Shown here piece by piece: positions 57,704 through 64,000 of a stretch of DNA of 64,000 bases. Origin of the DNA: Micromonospora mirobrigensis (GTDB lineage Bacteria > Actinomycetota > Actinomycetes > Mycobacteriales > Micromonosporaceae); NCBI RefSeq assembly GCF_900091555.1, contig NZ_FMCX01000001.1, positions 62,001 through 126,000 of the forward strand, in the 5' to 3' direction. The position numbers and the translations under genes are program-made. Within the stretch, counting starts at the first letter, position 1, and the number at the start of each line of letters is the position of its first letter. A model generated the notes under the pieces. The model was not told where the DNA came from. It did no database searches and saw only the letters and a program-made list of their open reading frames with translations.

Positions 57704-58242
57704 TCCCCACCGCCGCGGCAGGTCGGGCCGGCGCTGCCGACCGGGGGTCCGGGCGGGGCGGGGACGGCCCGCTCCGGCGCCGCGGGAGGCCCGGCCAGCG
57801 CCCGGCGCAGGATCGCCGGCAGGTCGGGCGGGTAGTACCGCTCGGCGGTGGCGGCAAGGTCCGGCTCCGGCCACCAGCGGTGGTCGAGCATGCTGGCCCG
57901 CTCGATCTCGTTGAACCCCGCCGTGTCGACGTCGTGCGAGTCGACCCGGACCAGGAAGAACTCCTGATCCTGGCGGTACCAGACCCCGCCGAACGGGAAC
58001 TCGGTCACGTCGCGGTGCACCGGCGTCCCGAAGGCGGCCGGAGGCAGCCGCAGCCCGGTCTCCTCGGCCAGCTCACGCGCCGCGGCGGCCGGGTAGGTCT
58101 CGCCGGGCTCCAGGCCACCGCCAGGGGTGAACCAGTACCGGTGCTCGGGCCGGGCCGGGTCGACGCCCGCGAAGAGCAGCACCCGGTCGGCCGCGTCGAC
58201 CAGCAGCACGCGCGCGGCGCGGCGAGGGGTGTAGACGGTCAC
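57697..58242 (-). CDS. Nudix hydrolase
   Basis: 181 residues from GTG 58242. Complete Nudix box (GGGLEPGETYPAAAARE plus LAEETGL, i.e. Gx5Ex7REUxEExGU) at about residues 42-64. The C-terminus is Pro-rich (VPAPPGPPVGSAGP). Hydrolyses a nucleoside diphosphate derivative, substrate unknown. Overlaps the rnhB start by 7 bp. It probably cleans damaged nucleotides next to rnhB, but this is only suggested by position. Confidence 0.9.
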   Translation of the reverse strand: MTVYTPRRAARVLLVDAADRVLLFAGVDPARPEHRYWFTPGGGLEPGETYPAAAARELAEETGLRLPPAAFGTPVHRDVTEFPFGGVWYRQDQEFFLVRVDSHDVDTAGFNEIERASMLDHRWWPEPDLAATAERYYPPDLPAILRRALAGPPAAPERAVPAPPGPPVGSAGPTCRGGGEC

Positions 58243-58305
58243 CGGACCAGACTGCCAGACGGCACCGACGAACGACCACGCCCGTCCGGCGCGGCCGGCG
58301 GCCGG

Positions 58306-58938
58306 CTACGGGTTGGGGATGCCGTCGAACTGCTTCGGCACGGTCAGCCAGGTGGCCCGGTTCACCGGCCAGAAGACGGTGAAGGCCCGGCCGACCACCT
58401 GGTCGGTGGGGATGGTGGCGCTGTCGATGTTCTGACCCGACTGCTGCCAGTGCTCCAGGGAGTCGCCGGAGGCCGACCGGTGGTCGCCCATCACCCACAG
58501 CCGCCCCTTCGGGACGGTGATGTCGAACTCCTGGTCGGCGGGCTTGTCCCGCACGCCGTCGGCGGAGTAGATGTACGGCTCGGTCAGCGGCCTGCCGTTG
58601 ATCACCAGCCGGTCGTCGTCGCAGCAGACCACGTGGTCACCGCCGACACCGATCACCCGCTTGATGAAGTCCTCGCCCTTGGGGTCGCCGCTCCACTCGG
58701 TCGGCGCCTTGAACACCACCACCTCGCCGCGGTGCGGCGACCGGAAGTCGTACACAAGCTTGTTGACCAGCACCCGGTCGTCGATCTTGAGGGTGTTCTC
58801 CATGGACTCGGAGGGGATGAAGAAGGTCTGCAGTACGAAGGCCCGCACCAGCACCGCGACCAGGATCGCCACGCCCAGGAGGATGGGCAGCTCCTTCCAG
58901 AAGGAGCTACGCGACTTGTCGGTCTGCTCGTCAATCAC
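58306..58938 (-). CDS. lepB: Signal peptidase I (second copy)
   Basis: 210 residues. One N-terminal membrane helix (ILLGVAILVAVLVRAFVL). FIPSESMENTL has the nucleophile Ser45 and EDFIKRVIGVGGD the general-base Lys near residue 94; VMGDHRSASGDS is the conserved box E. GTG 58938 overlaps the stop of the other lepB (GTGA). Shorter than its neighbour by about 84 residues and lacking the C-terminal membrane segment. Cleaves signal peptides of exported proteins, with at least the toxin, hydrolase and M23 proteins of this window as plausible clients. Confidence 0.95.
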   Translation of the reverse strand: MIDEQTDKSRSSFWKELPILLGVAILVAVLVRAFVLQTFFIPSESMENTLKIDDRVLVNKLVYDFRSPHRGEVVVFKAPTEWSGDPKGEDFIKRVIGVGGDHVVCCDDDRLVINGRPLTEPYIYSADGVRDKPADQEFDITVPKGRLWVMGDHRSASGDSLEHWQQSGQNIDSATIPTDQVVGRAFTVFWPVNRATWLTVPKQFDGIPNP

Positions 58939-59819
58939 GGAAGGAGCCTACGTTGCCGGGCGCGACGGCACCGACCGGAACGCGCGACAACGGACACGGC
59001 GGCCACGACGGGCAGGACGAGCCCGGCGCCGCCCTGCGGCACCGGCTCCACCGGCGCGGGCGCACCCGCCGGCGCCGCCACCGGCCGGTCCAGCCCGTCG
59101 AAGGTGTCCGGCACGGGCAGCGAGGCCCACCGCGACGACGGCCACACCACCATGAAGGCGCGCCCGATCACGTTGTCGATCGGCACCGGACCCTGGCAGC
59201 GGGCGTCCTGGGAGACCAGCCGGTGGTCGCCCATCACCCAGATCTGCCCGGGTGGCACGACCACCTCGTTGAAGAAGCGCGACCGGCACTCGCGGGGATT
59301 GGGCGGCACGTCCAGCGGTGAGTCGCGGACCACGTACGGCTCGTTCAACGACACCCCGTTGACGATCACCCGGCCCTGCTTGTCGCAGCAGCGGACCTTG
59401 TCGCCGGGGACGCCGATCACCCGCTTGATGAAGTCCTTCTCGCCGGGGCGGCTCACCCCGACCAGGTCGCCGAGGGTGCGGCCGACCTTGCCGGCGAGGC
59501 CCGGCTCGGGCTCCTGGACCTCCTGGGCGACCCACTTGTCGGTGCCCCGGAAGACCACGATCTCGCCGCGGACCGGTTCCCGGACGTCGTAGACGACCTT
59601 GTTGACCAGCACCCGGTCGCCGATCAGGAGGGTGTCCTCCATGGAACCGGAGGGGATGAAGAACGCCTGGAGCAGGAAGGTGCGGATCAGCACCGCGAGG
59701 CAGAACGCGACGACCAGCAGCAGCGGCAGCTCCTGCCAGAGCGGCATCTGCCGGCGGCCGCTCCGGGCCCGCCTGCGCCAGGGATCGACGGTGCCGTCCT
59801 CGTCAAGCATCTGCACCAT
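58935..59819 (-). CDS. lepB: Signal peptidase I (first copy, with C-terminal membrane segment)
   Basis: 294 residues from ATG 59819 (GGAGAG five bases upstream; an extension to 59876 reads through the terminator and is rejected). N-terminal helix LLLVVAFCLAVLIRTFLL. Ser59 in FIPSGSMEDTL and the Lys in KDFIKRVIGVPGD form the dyad. A CRCCDK-like Cys pair follows. A second hydrophobic stretch near the C-terminus (GAGLVLPVVAAVSVVA) suggests two membrane anchors. The two lepB genes are tandem and coupled; similarity suggests an old duplication, common in actinomycetes. Confidence 0.95.
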   Translation of the reverse strand: MVQMLDEDGTVDPWRRRARSGRRQMPLWQELPLLLVVAFCLAVLIRTFLLQAFFIPSGSMEDTLLIGDRVLVNKVVYDVREPVRGEIVVFRGTDKWVAQEVQEPEPGLAGKVGRTLGDLVGVSRPGEKDFIKRVIGVPGDKVRCCDKQGRVIVNGVSLNEPYVVRDSPLDVPPNPRECRSRFFNEVVVPPGQIWVMGDHRLVSQDARCQGPVPIDNVIGRAFMVVWPSSRWASLPVPDTFDGLDRPVAAPAGAPAPVEPVPQGGAGLVLPVVAAVSVVARSGRCRRARQRRLLP

Positions 59820-59843
59820 GCCACTCTCCGGTCCGCAGAAAAA

Positions 59844-59887
59844 CACCACCGCCCGGGAGTCTCGTCGAGACCCCACGGGCGGTGGTG
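59844..59887 (-). terminator. Rho-independent terminator after rplS
   Basis: 12-bp stem CACCACCGCCCG / CGGGCGGTGGTG enclosing a second small dyad (GTCTCG/CGAGAC). On the minus strand it is followed by TTTTT. It lies 118 bp after rplS and only 25 bp before the lepB start, so most rplS transcripts should end before lepB. Confidence 0.88.
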
Positions 59888-60005
59888 GACTTTTCCGTCG
59901 TCGCGGTCACCGCGACGTGGTGCCCTCCTGCGCCCGTACGACCAGAGTAGTGTGCTCCGGCGCGTACGACATCCGCGCAGTTCGGGCGGCGTGGCGAGCG
60001 GTCGG

Positions 60006-60365
60006 TCAGTTCGCCGGCTGCTTCTCGCGCAGCTCCTTGATCTTGGCCTTCTTGCCGCGCAGCTCGCGCAGGTAGTAGAGCTTGGCCCGGCGGACGTCAC
60101 CGCGGGTCACGATCTCGATCCGGTCGATGCCCGGGCCGTTGAGCGGGTAGGTCCGCTCGACACCCACGCCGAAGCTGACCTTGCGGACCGTGAAGGTCTC
60201 GCGCAGGCCGTCACCCTGGCGGCGGATGACCACGCCCTGGAAGATCTGGACACGGGACCGGTTGCCCTCGACGACCCGCGCGTGCACCTTAACGGTGTCA
60301 CCGGCACGGAAGTCGGGGAGGTCGACCCGCTTCGACTGGGCGTCAAGGGCGTCCAGGATGTTCAT
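60006..60365 (-). CDS. rplS: 50S ribosomal protein L19
   Basis: 119 residues, normal length. [20 protein letters not shown], then [32 protein letters not shown] and [19 protein letters not shown] are the L19 landmarks. Interface of the 30S and 50S subunits. Follows trmD by 119 bp, in the usual rpsP-rimM-trmD-rplS order, with its own leader hairpin. Confidence 0.98.
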   Translation of the reverse strand: MNILDALDAQSKRVDLPDFRAGDTVKVHARVVEGNRSRVQIFQGVVIRRQGDGLRETFTVRKVSFGVGVERTYPLNGPGIDRIEIVTRGDVRRAKLYYLRELRGKKAKIKELREKQPAN

Positions 60366-60424
60366 CGCTGTGTCCTCGTGAGGCTCACGGCGCACCGTCA
60401 CTCGATGCGCGGATGGGTGATTCT

Positions 60425-60444
60425 GACCCCCGAAACCGGGGGTC
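60425..60444 (-). terminator. Short hairpin in the trmD-rplS gap
   Basis: GACCCCCG / CGGGGGTC stem with an AAAC loop, 60 bp upstream of the rplS start. Could be a weak terminator/attenuator or an L19 leader structure. Confidence 0.5.
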
Positions 60445-60484
60445 CTCGCAGCCGTCCACGGCGTGGTCGGATGCGGCAACCCCT

Positions 60485-61273
60485 CTACTTTGCCACATCC
60501 CCCGGCGGCAGCTGAAATCCGGCCCGGTCCAGCGCCGCGGCGTCCCGCTTGTCCAGGTTCTGCGGCGCCAACGCGGCGATCATGTCGGGGCGCCGGGTGG
60601 CCGTGCGGGTCAGCGCCTCGTCGCGCCGCCAACGGGCGATCCGCCCGTGGTCGCCGGAGCGGAGCACCTCCGGCACCTCCAGCCCACGCCAGGTCGCCGG
60701 CTTGGTGTACATCGGGGCTTCCAGCAGGCCGTGGGCGTGCGACTCCTCGTCCAGCGAGCCGGCGTTGCCCAGCACCCCGGGCAGCAGCCGGGTGACCGCC
60801 TCCAGGATCACCAGCACCGCGACCTCGCCGCCGAAGAGCACGTAGTCACCGAGCGAGACCTCGGTCACCCGCATCCGGGTCGCCGCGTGGTCGAGTACCC
60901 GCTGGTCGATGCCCTCGTACCGGCCGCAGGCGAAGAGCAGGTGCGACTCGGTGGCCAGTTCGTGCGCCATGGCCTGGGTGAACGGGACGCCCGCCGGGGA
61001 CGGGACCAGCAGCCGGGGCAGCGTGTGCCCATCCGGGCTGAGCTCGTCGGGGGCGAGGGCGTCGAGGGCCTCGCCCCACGGCTCGGGCCGCATCACCATG
61101 CCCGGGCCGCCGCCGTACGGCGTGTCGTCGACCGTGCGGTGCACGTCGTGGGTCCAGCTCCGCAGATCGTGTACGGCCAGCCGCAACGTCCCGATGGCGC
61201 GGGCCCGGCCGATCAGCGACAGGTCCAGCGGGGCGAAGTACTCGGGAAAGATCGACACGATGTCGACGCGCAT
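60485..61273 (-). CDS. trmD: tRNA (guanine37-N1)-methyltransferase
   Basis: 262 residues. SPOUT-class enzyme making m1G37 in tRNAs to prevent frameshifting. [16 protein letters not shown] at the N-terminus, [17 protein letters not shown] as the substrate loop, [11 protein letters not shown] and [14 protein letters not shown] as the SAM-binding trefoil knot. Lies 18 bp after rimM and is in operon with it. Confidence 0.98.
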   Translation of the reverse strand: MRVDIVSIFPEYFAPLDLSLIGRARAIGTLRLAVHDLRSWTHDVHRTVDDTPYGGGPGMVMRPEPWGEALDALAPDELSPDGHTLPRLLVPSPAGVPFTQAMAHELATESHLLFACGRYEGIDQRVLDHAATRMRVTEVSLGDYVLFGGEVAVLVILEAVTRLLPGVLGNAGSLDEESHAHGLLEAPMYTKPATWRGLEVPEVLRSGDHGRIARWRRDEALTRTATRRPDMIAALAPQNLDKRDAAALDRAGFQLPPGDVAK

Positions 61274-61291
61274 GGGGGGTGGGCTCCAGCT

Positions 61292-61876
61292 CTACAGGTC
61301 GAGCAGTCCGCCCGGCGGGTCGACGACGACGCGACCGCCGGCGAGGTCCACCTCGGGCACGATCGCCTTGACGAACGGGATGAGCGCGGTACGCCCCTCG
61401 GGCCGACGCAGCACCAGCATGTCCGAGGCGGGCGCGTGGTCGATCCGGGCCACCTCGCCGAGCCGCTCACCGGCCGGGGTCACCACGGCCAGGCCGACCA
61501 GTTGGTGGTCGTGGAACTCCTCGGGGTCCTCCGGGGGCGCCACGTCCGCGCTGTCCACGACGAGGAGGGTGCCGCGCAGCGCCTCGGCGACGTTGCGCTC
61601 CAGCACCCCGTCGAAGGCGATCAGCAGGTGACCCTGGTGCCACCGGGCCGCCTCGATGGTCAGCTCCACCGGCACCCGGTAGGCGCCGGCCGTGTCCGCC
61701 CCGGGGTCGGTGCGCGGCCCAGTTTCAGGCATCGGAGCCCGGGGCTTCGCCCCGGGTTCGGTGCGCAGCACCGTCCCCGGGGCGAAACGAGCTTCGGGCT
61801 CATCGGTCCGCACCTCCACGGTGACCTCACCGCGGATCCCGTGCGGCTTGCCGATCCTGCCGACGACGAGGTCCAT
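61292..61876 (-). CDS. rimM: Ribosome maturation factor RimM with an unusual internal insert
   Basis: 194 residues. 16S rRNA processing factor binding S19. N-terminal beta-barrel VVGRIGKPHGIRGEVTVEV, C-terminal PRC-barrel LVGLAVVTPAGERLGEV...LVLRRPEGRTALIPFVKAIV (landmarks only). Between them about 25 residues (around 42-66: GAKPRAPMPETGPRTDPGAD) are Pro/Gly/Asp-rich and encoded by DNA carrying a perfect 8-bp hairpin, CCCGGGGC/GCCCCGGG, so this looks like an in-frame insertion into the first barrel. ATG overlaps the khpA stop by one base (TGATG). Confidence 0.95.
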   Translation of the reverse strand: MDLVVGRIGKPHGIRGEVTVEVRTDEPEARFAPGTVLRTEPGAKPRAPMPETGPRTDPGADTAGAYRVPVELTIEAARWHQGHLLIAFDGVLERNVAEALRGTLLVVDSADVAPPEDPEEFHDHQLVGLAVVTPAGERLGEVARIDHAPASDMLVLRRPEGRTALIPFVKAIVPEVDLAGGRVVVDPPGGLLDL

Positions 61877-62109
61877 CAGTACGAGTCGACGATGTCGACG
61901 CGTACCCCGCGTCCACCGATGGAGCCGATCACCTGGCGCAGCGCCTTGGCGGTCCGGCCGGACCGCCCGATCACCGTACCGAGGTCCTCGGGGTGCACGC
62001 GGACTTCGAGCCGCTTGCCCCGACGGGAATCGACCATCCGCACCCGGACGTCGTCCGGGTTGTCGACGATGCCCTTGACCAGGTGCTCCAGCGCGGGACG
62101 CAGTGCCAC
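61876..62109 (-). CDS. khpA: KH-domain RNA-binding protein (KhpA)
   Basis: 77 residues from GTG 62109 (ALRPALEHLVKGIVDNPDDV), one base after the rpsP stop; GTG 62124 within rpsP is an alternative. Single KH domain with GTVIGRSGRTAKAL as the GxxG-type RNA-binding loop. KhpA binds small RNAs and mRNAs with KhpB and affects cell elongation in other Gram-positives. The rpsP-khpA-rimM arrangement is standard. Stop overlaps rimM. Confidence 0.93.
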   Translation of the reverse strand: MALRPALEHLVKGIVDNPDDVRVRMVDSRRGKRLEVRVHPEDLGTVIGRSGRTAKALRQVIGSIGGRGVRVDIVDSY

Positions 62110-62110
62110 G

Positions 62111-62623
62111 TCAGGCCTGCTCACCGGCGTCGGCAGCAGCGGCCGGGGCCTCGGCCGGAGCCTCGGTCTTCGGCGCCTCGGTCTCGGCGGGGGCCTCCGC
62201 CTTGGCGGGGGCCTCGGCCTTGGCGGGGGCCTCGGCCTTGGCGGCCTTCTTGGCCGGCTTGGCCGGGGTCTCCGAGGCCAGCCCGGCGGCGGCCTTCGCC
62301 TCGGCCTCGTACGCCGCCTTGCGGTCGGCGCGCTCGGCGGCCACCTTCAGCGGCGGCGGGGCCGGCAGGCCCTTGAACTTCTGCCAGTCACCGGTCAGCT
62401 CCAGCAGGCGCTGCACGGCCTCGCTCGGCTGGGCGCCGACGGACAGCCAGTACTGGACCCGCTCCGACTTGACCTCGATGATCGAGGGGTCTTCCTTGGG
62501 CTGGTAAACCCCGACGAACTCGATCGCCCGGCCGTCACGCTTGGTACGCGAGTCGGCGATGACGATGCGGTACTGCGGGTTGCGGATCTTGCCCATCCGC
62601 AGGAGCCGGATCTTTACGGCCAC
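62111..62623 (-). CDS. rpsP: 30S ribosomal protein S16 with Ala/Lys/Glu/Pro tail
   Basis: 170 residues from GTG 62623. The first 85 are canonical S16 ([57 protein letters not shown], shown as landmarks). The remaining 85 residues are a low-complexity tail ([20 protein letters not shown]). Actinobacterial S16 proteins are commonly extended, but this one doubles the length. First gene of rpsP-khpA-rimM-trmD. Confidence 0.98.
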   Translation of the reverse strand: MAVKIRLLRMGKIRNPQYRIVIADSRTKRDGRAIEFVGVYQPKEDPSIIEVKSERVQYWLSVGAQPSEAVQRLLELTGDWQKFKGLPAPPPLKVAAERADRKAAYEAEAKAAAGLASETPAKPAKKAAKAEAPAKAEAPAKAEAPAETEAPKTEAPAEAPAAAADAGEQA

Positions 62624-62863
62624 AGTTGTTTCGCTCCTGTTGCGATCTCACCGGCCCGGTACGGGCGGTGTGCGGGTGAGCGCCGACCGGCACAGTGGGG
62701 TTTGGGCCGGAGACTGCTCGGTGGACTGGCGACGCGCCCGGGTTAGAGGGCGCCTGACGCGTGCCGGATACCAGCGACCCATTCTGCCAGATCGGGCGTC
62801 GATCTCCCGCACCGGACCCGGACGAGGCGCCCGGACCAGGGCGCCGGGTGACGGACGACACCG
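62624..62863. other. 240-bp region upstream of rpsP
   Basis: No gene. On the minus strand CAGAAT at 62786-62781 (in CTGGCAGAATGGG) is a -10-like hexamer about 158 bases before the rpsP start; no firm -35 is visible. The rest shows nothing I can assign. Confidence 0.35.
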
Positions 62864-63511
62864 TCAGCGGACCGGTGGCCGGTCCCATCCGGTCGGCAAC
62901 TTGTCCGGTACGTCCCATTCGGCGGGCGGGACGAAGTCGCACCAGGTGCCGTCGAACGGGAACCCGCCCGCCTCAGCGAGCCGGATCACCCGCTCCCCCT
63001 CGGCGCGTACCGCCCTCTCGTCGGGCACCCAGTAGTGCTCGGGGTGGGCGAGGCGCTCGGTGAACTCGTCCTCGTCCTTCCACTCCCAGCTCAGGTCCGG
63101 GTACACCACCACGTCGAGGTCCTGGTCGACCATGTCGACGCCGGCCGCCGTGCCGTCGTCCCAGCGGACACCCGGCTCCTCCAGGTTGACGTACCAGTTG
63201 CTGAACCGGCCGTGCGCGTCCCGGAACCACCAGACCGAGTGGGCGGCCCCGGTGGGCAGGAACTTCAACACCGGCGGACCGTTCCACCGGGCCTGCTCCA
63301 GCCGGTACCCCGTGGTGATCCACTCGGTGAACGGCATGGCCCGCATGCCCCGGCCGTCGGCGGCGACCTCGTGCGCCACCGGCGAGTCCCGGGCCACCCA
63401 GAGCAGCAGCCCTCGGTCGTCGTCCAGCACCACTCGCGCCGACCGCACCCACCCGATCCGCCCCCGACGCACGTTCCGGTGCACCACCAGCCGCCCCGGT
63501 TCGAAGCGCAC
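62864..63511 (-). CDS. DUF402 domain-containing protein
   Basis: 215 residues from GTG 63511. WYVNLEEPGVRWDDG, then DMVDQDLDVVVYPDLSWEWKDEDEF and YWVPDERAVRAEGERVIRL are the DUF402 core, a fold shared with FomD (phosphonate-nucleotide hydrolase) and Ntdp nucleoside diphosphatases. The Asp/Glu-rich VDQDLDVVV...WEWKDEDE region fits their metal site. Probably a metal-dependent nucleotide hydrolase of unknown substrate. Lies downstream of proS with a dispersed repeat in between. Confidence 0.88.
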   Translation of the reverse strand: MRFEPGRLVVHRNVRRGRIGWVRSARVVLDDDRGLLLWVARDSPVAHEVAADGRGMRAMPFTEWITTGYRLEQARWNGPPVLKFLPTGAAHSVWWFRDAHGRFSNWYVNLEEPGVRWDDGTAAGVDMVDQDLDVVVYPDLSWEWKDEDEFTERLAHPEHYWVPDERAVRAEGERVIRLAEAGGFPFDGTWCDFVPPAEWDVPDKLPTGWDRPPVR

Positions 63512-63526
63512 GGATCCCCCCAGGCT

Positions 63527-63580
63527 GTTAAGAGGGGGCCCCTCCTATACCGAATGCGTTAAGAAGGGGCCCTTGCTTAC
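63527..63580. repeat. 54-bp dispersed repeat, copy B
   Basis: Reverse complement of copy A at 35180-35233 with 47 of 54 identical positions (my alignment), the central AACGCATTCG fully conserved. Starts three bases after the proS stop and ends 15 bp before the DUF402 start on the minus strand. Contains the same pair of GGGGCCCC-type hairpin cores. Confidence 0.85.
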
Positions 63581-63583
63581 ACG

Positions 63584-64000
63584 TCAGTAGGCGCGGGCCA
63601 GGATGGCCACCAGGTCGGGCTCGTCCTCGGAGTCCGGCACCGAGCCGTCGGCGCGGAGCAGGCAGCGGACCGTCACGCCCTGACCGTTCGCCTCGGCCTC
63701 GCCCTTGACCCCGACCGCCGACCACGGCACCCTGGCCCAGCCGGTGGCCGCCGCCTCGATCGCCTCGGCCAGGGTGGCCACCTCGACCGTGCGCGACTCG
63801 CGGTGGGTCAGTGCCTGGTCGTGCAGCGCCTTCTGGTCCGCGTCCAGCGCCGCCAGGACCGCACCGACCACGTCGGCGACCGGCGTCGGGGACTTGGAGC
63901 CGTCCGTACGCCGGACCACCACCGCGTTGCCGGCGGCCAGGTCGCGGGGGCCGACCTCGACGCGTACCGGATAGCCGCGCAGCTCGGCGTCGACGGCCCG
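63584..64000 (-). CDS. proS: Proline--tRNA ligase, C-terminal part (5' end beyond window)
   Basis: The last 138 residues are visible, in frame to the window edge (RAVDAELRGYPVRVEVGPRD, then LAAGNAVVVRRTDGSK). This is the anticodon-binding domain (VEVGPRDLAAGNAVVVRR) followed by the C-terminal zinc-type domain GWARVPWSAVG, TVRCLLRADGSVPDSEDEP, LVAILARAY. Ending in Tyr with this domain marks the archaeal/eukaryotic-type ProRS without an editing insert, widespread in actinomycetes. Charges tRNA-Pro. Start and catalytic domain lie outside the window. Confidence 0.93.
   Translation of the reverse strand, partial: RAVDAELRGYPVRVEVGPRDLAAGNAVVVRRTDGSKSPTPVADVVGAVLAALDADQKALHDQALTHRESRTVEVATLAEAIEAAATGWARVPWSAVGVKGEAEANGQGVTVRCLLRADGSVPDSEDEPDLVAILARAY

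Noticed and set aside
1..64000. tRNA, rRNA or riboswitch genes
   Set aside because: I scanned the intergenic regions by eye and found no tRNA-like CCA-ended cloverleaf, rRNA segment or recognisable riboswitch core; a dedicated covariance search could still find a divergent one.

Overview
The window is about 64 kb of chromosome from a high-GC actinomycete, most likely a Micromonosporaceae member (Micromonospora or a close relative). The evidence is the codon use (GC-rich third positions, many GTG starts), the actinobacterial house-keeping order rpsP-KH-rimM-trmD-rplS-lepB-rnhB-DUF2469 and rpsB-tsf-pyrH-frr-cdsA-rlmN, the dxr-rip-ispG operon, Scr1-type XRE/DUF397 pairs, and short dispersed repeats of a kind I associate with Micromonospora. 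The genus is inference; no rRNA gene is present.

Layout. 1-10.6 kb: 3' part of a dicarboxylate/amino-acid symporter, an Old Yellow Enzyme, a giant fused ABC exporter, an ABC ATPase-YhgE/Pip-TetR operon with a visible TetR-type operator, and a DUF4081 GNAT protein. 10.8-14.5 kb: dxr, rip and ispG (isoprenoid MEP pathway plus an intramembrane protease), overlapping and leftward. 14.5-38 kb: an accessory region holding an XRE-Uma2 pair, a type I methionine aminopeptidase, a decayed VapBC-like module beside a 41-bp palindrome, an XRE/DUF397 pair, two coupled small genes, a roughly 2600-residue RHS polymorphic toxin with its SUKH immunity gene, a divergent secreted DNRLRE/FG-GAP protein, a secreted CBM32 glycoside hydrolase, a GNAT protein, a YihY protein, an FAD oxidoreductase, a TMEM175-like channel and an MBL-Rieske fusion. 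38-46.5 kb: DUF2631, a DivIVA-domain protein with a 51-bp minisatellite, rlmN, cdsA, frr, pyrH, tsf and rpsB. 46.7-56.5 kb: yraN-comM-dprA-xerC on the plus strand, with an aminotransferase, an M23 peptidase and a molybdopterin oxidoreductase. 56.5-62.6 kb: DUF2469, rnhB, a Nudix gene, two lepB genes, rplS, trmD, rimM, khpA and rpsP. 62.8-64 kb: DUF402 and the 3' end of proS.

The most interesting system is the RHS toxin locus (18.5-30.3 kb). It has a secreted SpvB-like/RHS shell with an internal ricin-type lectin, a HINT self-cleaving module, a C-terminal deaminase-like toxin tip of about 124 residues, an SMI1/KNR4 immunity gene directly downstream, and a large secreted FG-GAP/DNRLRE protein transcribed divergently from a shared AT-rich region. 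The toxin tip and immunity gene are visibly lower in GC than the rest, as expected for tip exchange.

The rest is mainly core growth machinery (translation, tRNA and rRNA modification, lipid and isoprenoid precursors, secretion, DNA uptake and recombination). Two rearrangements stand out against the gene order I recall from Mycobacterium and Streptomyces: the accessory region separates dxr-rip-ispG from rlmN-cdsA, and the yraN-comM-dprA-xerC-M23 block appears inverted in place between DUF2469 and rpsB.
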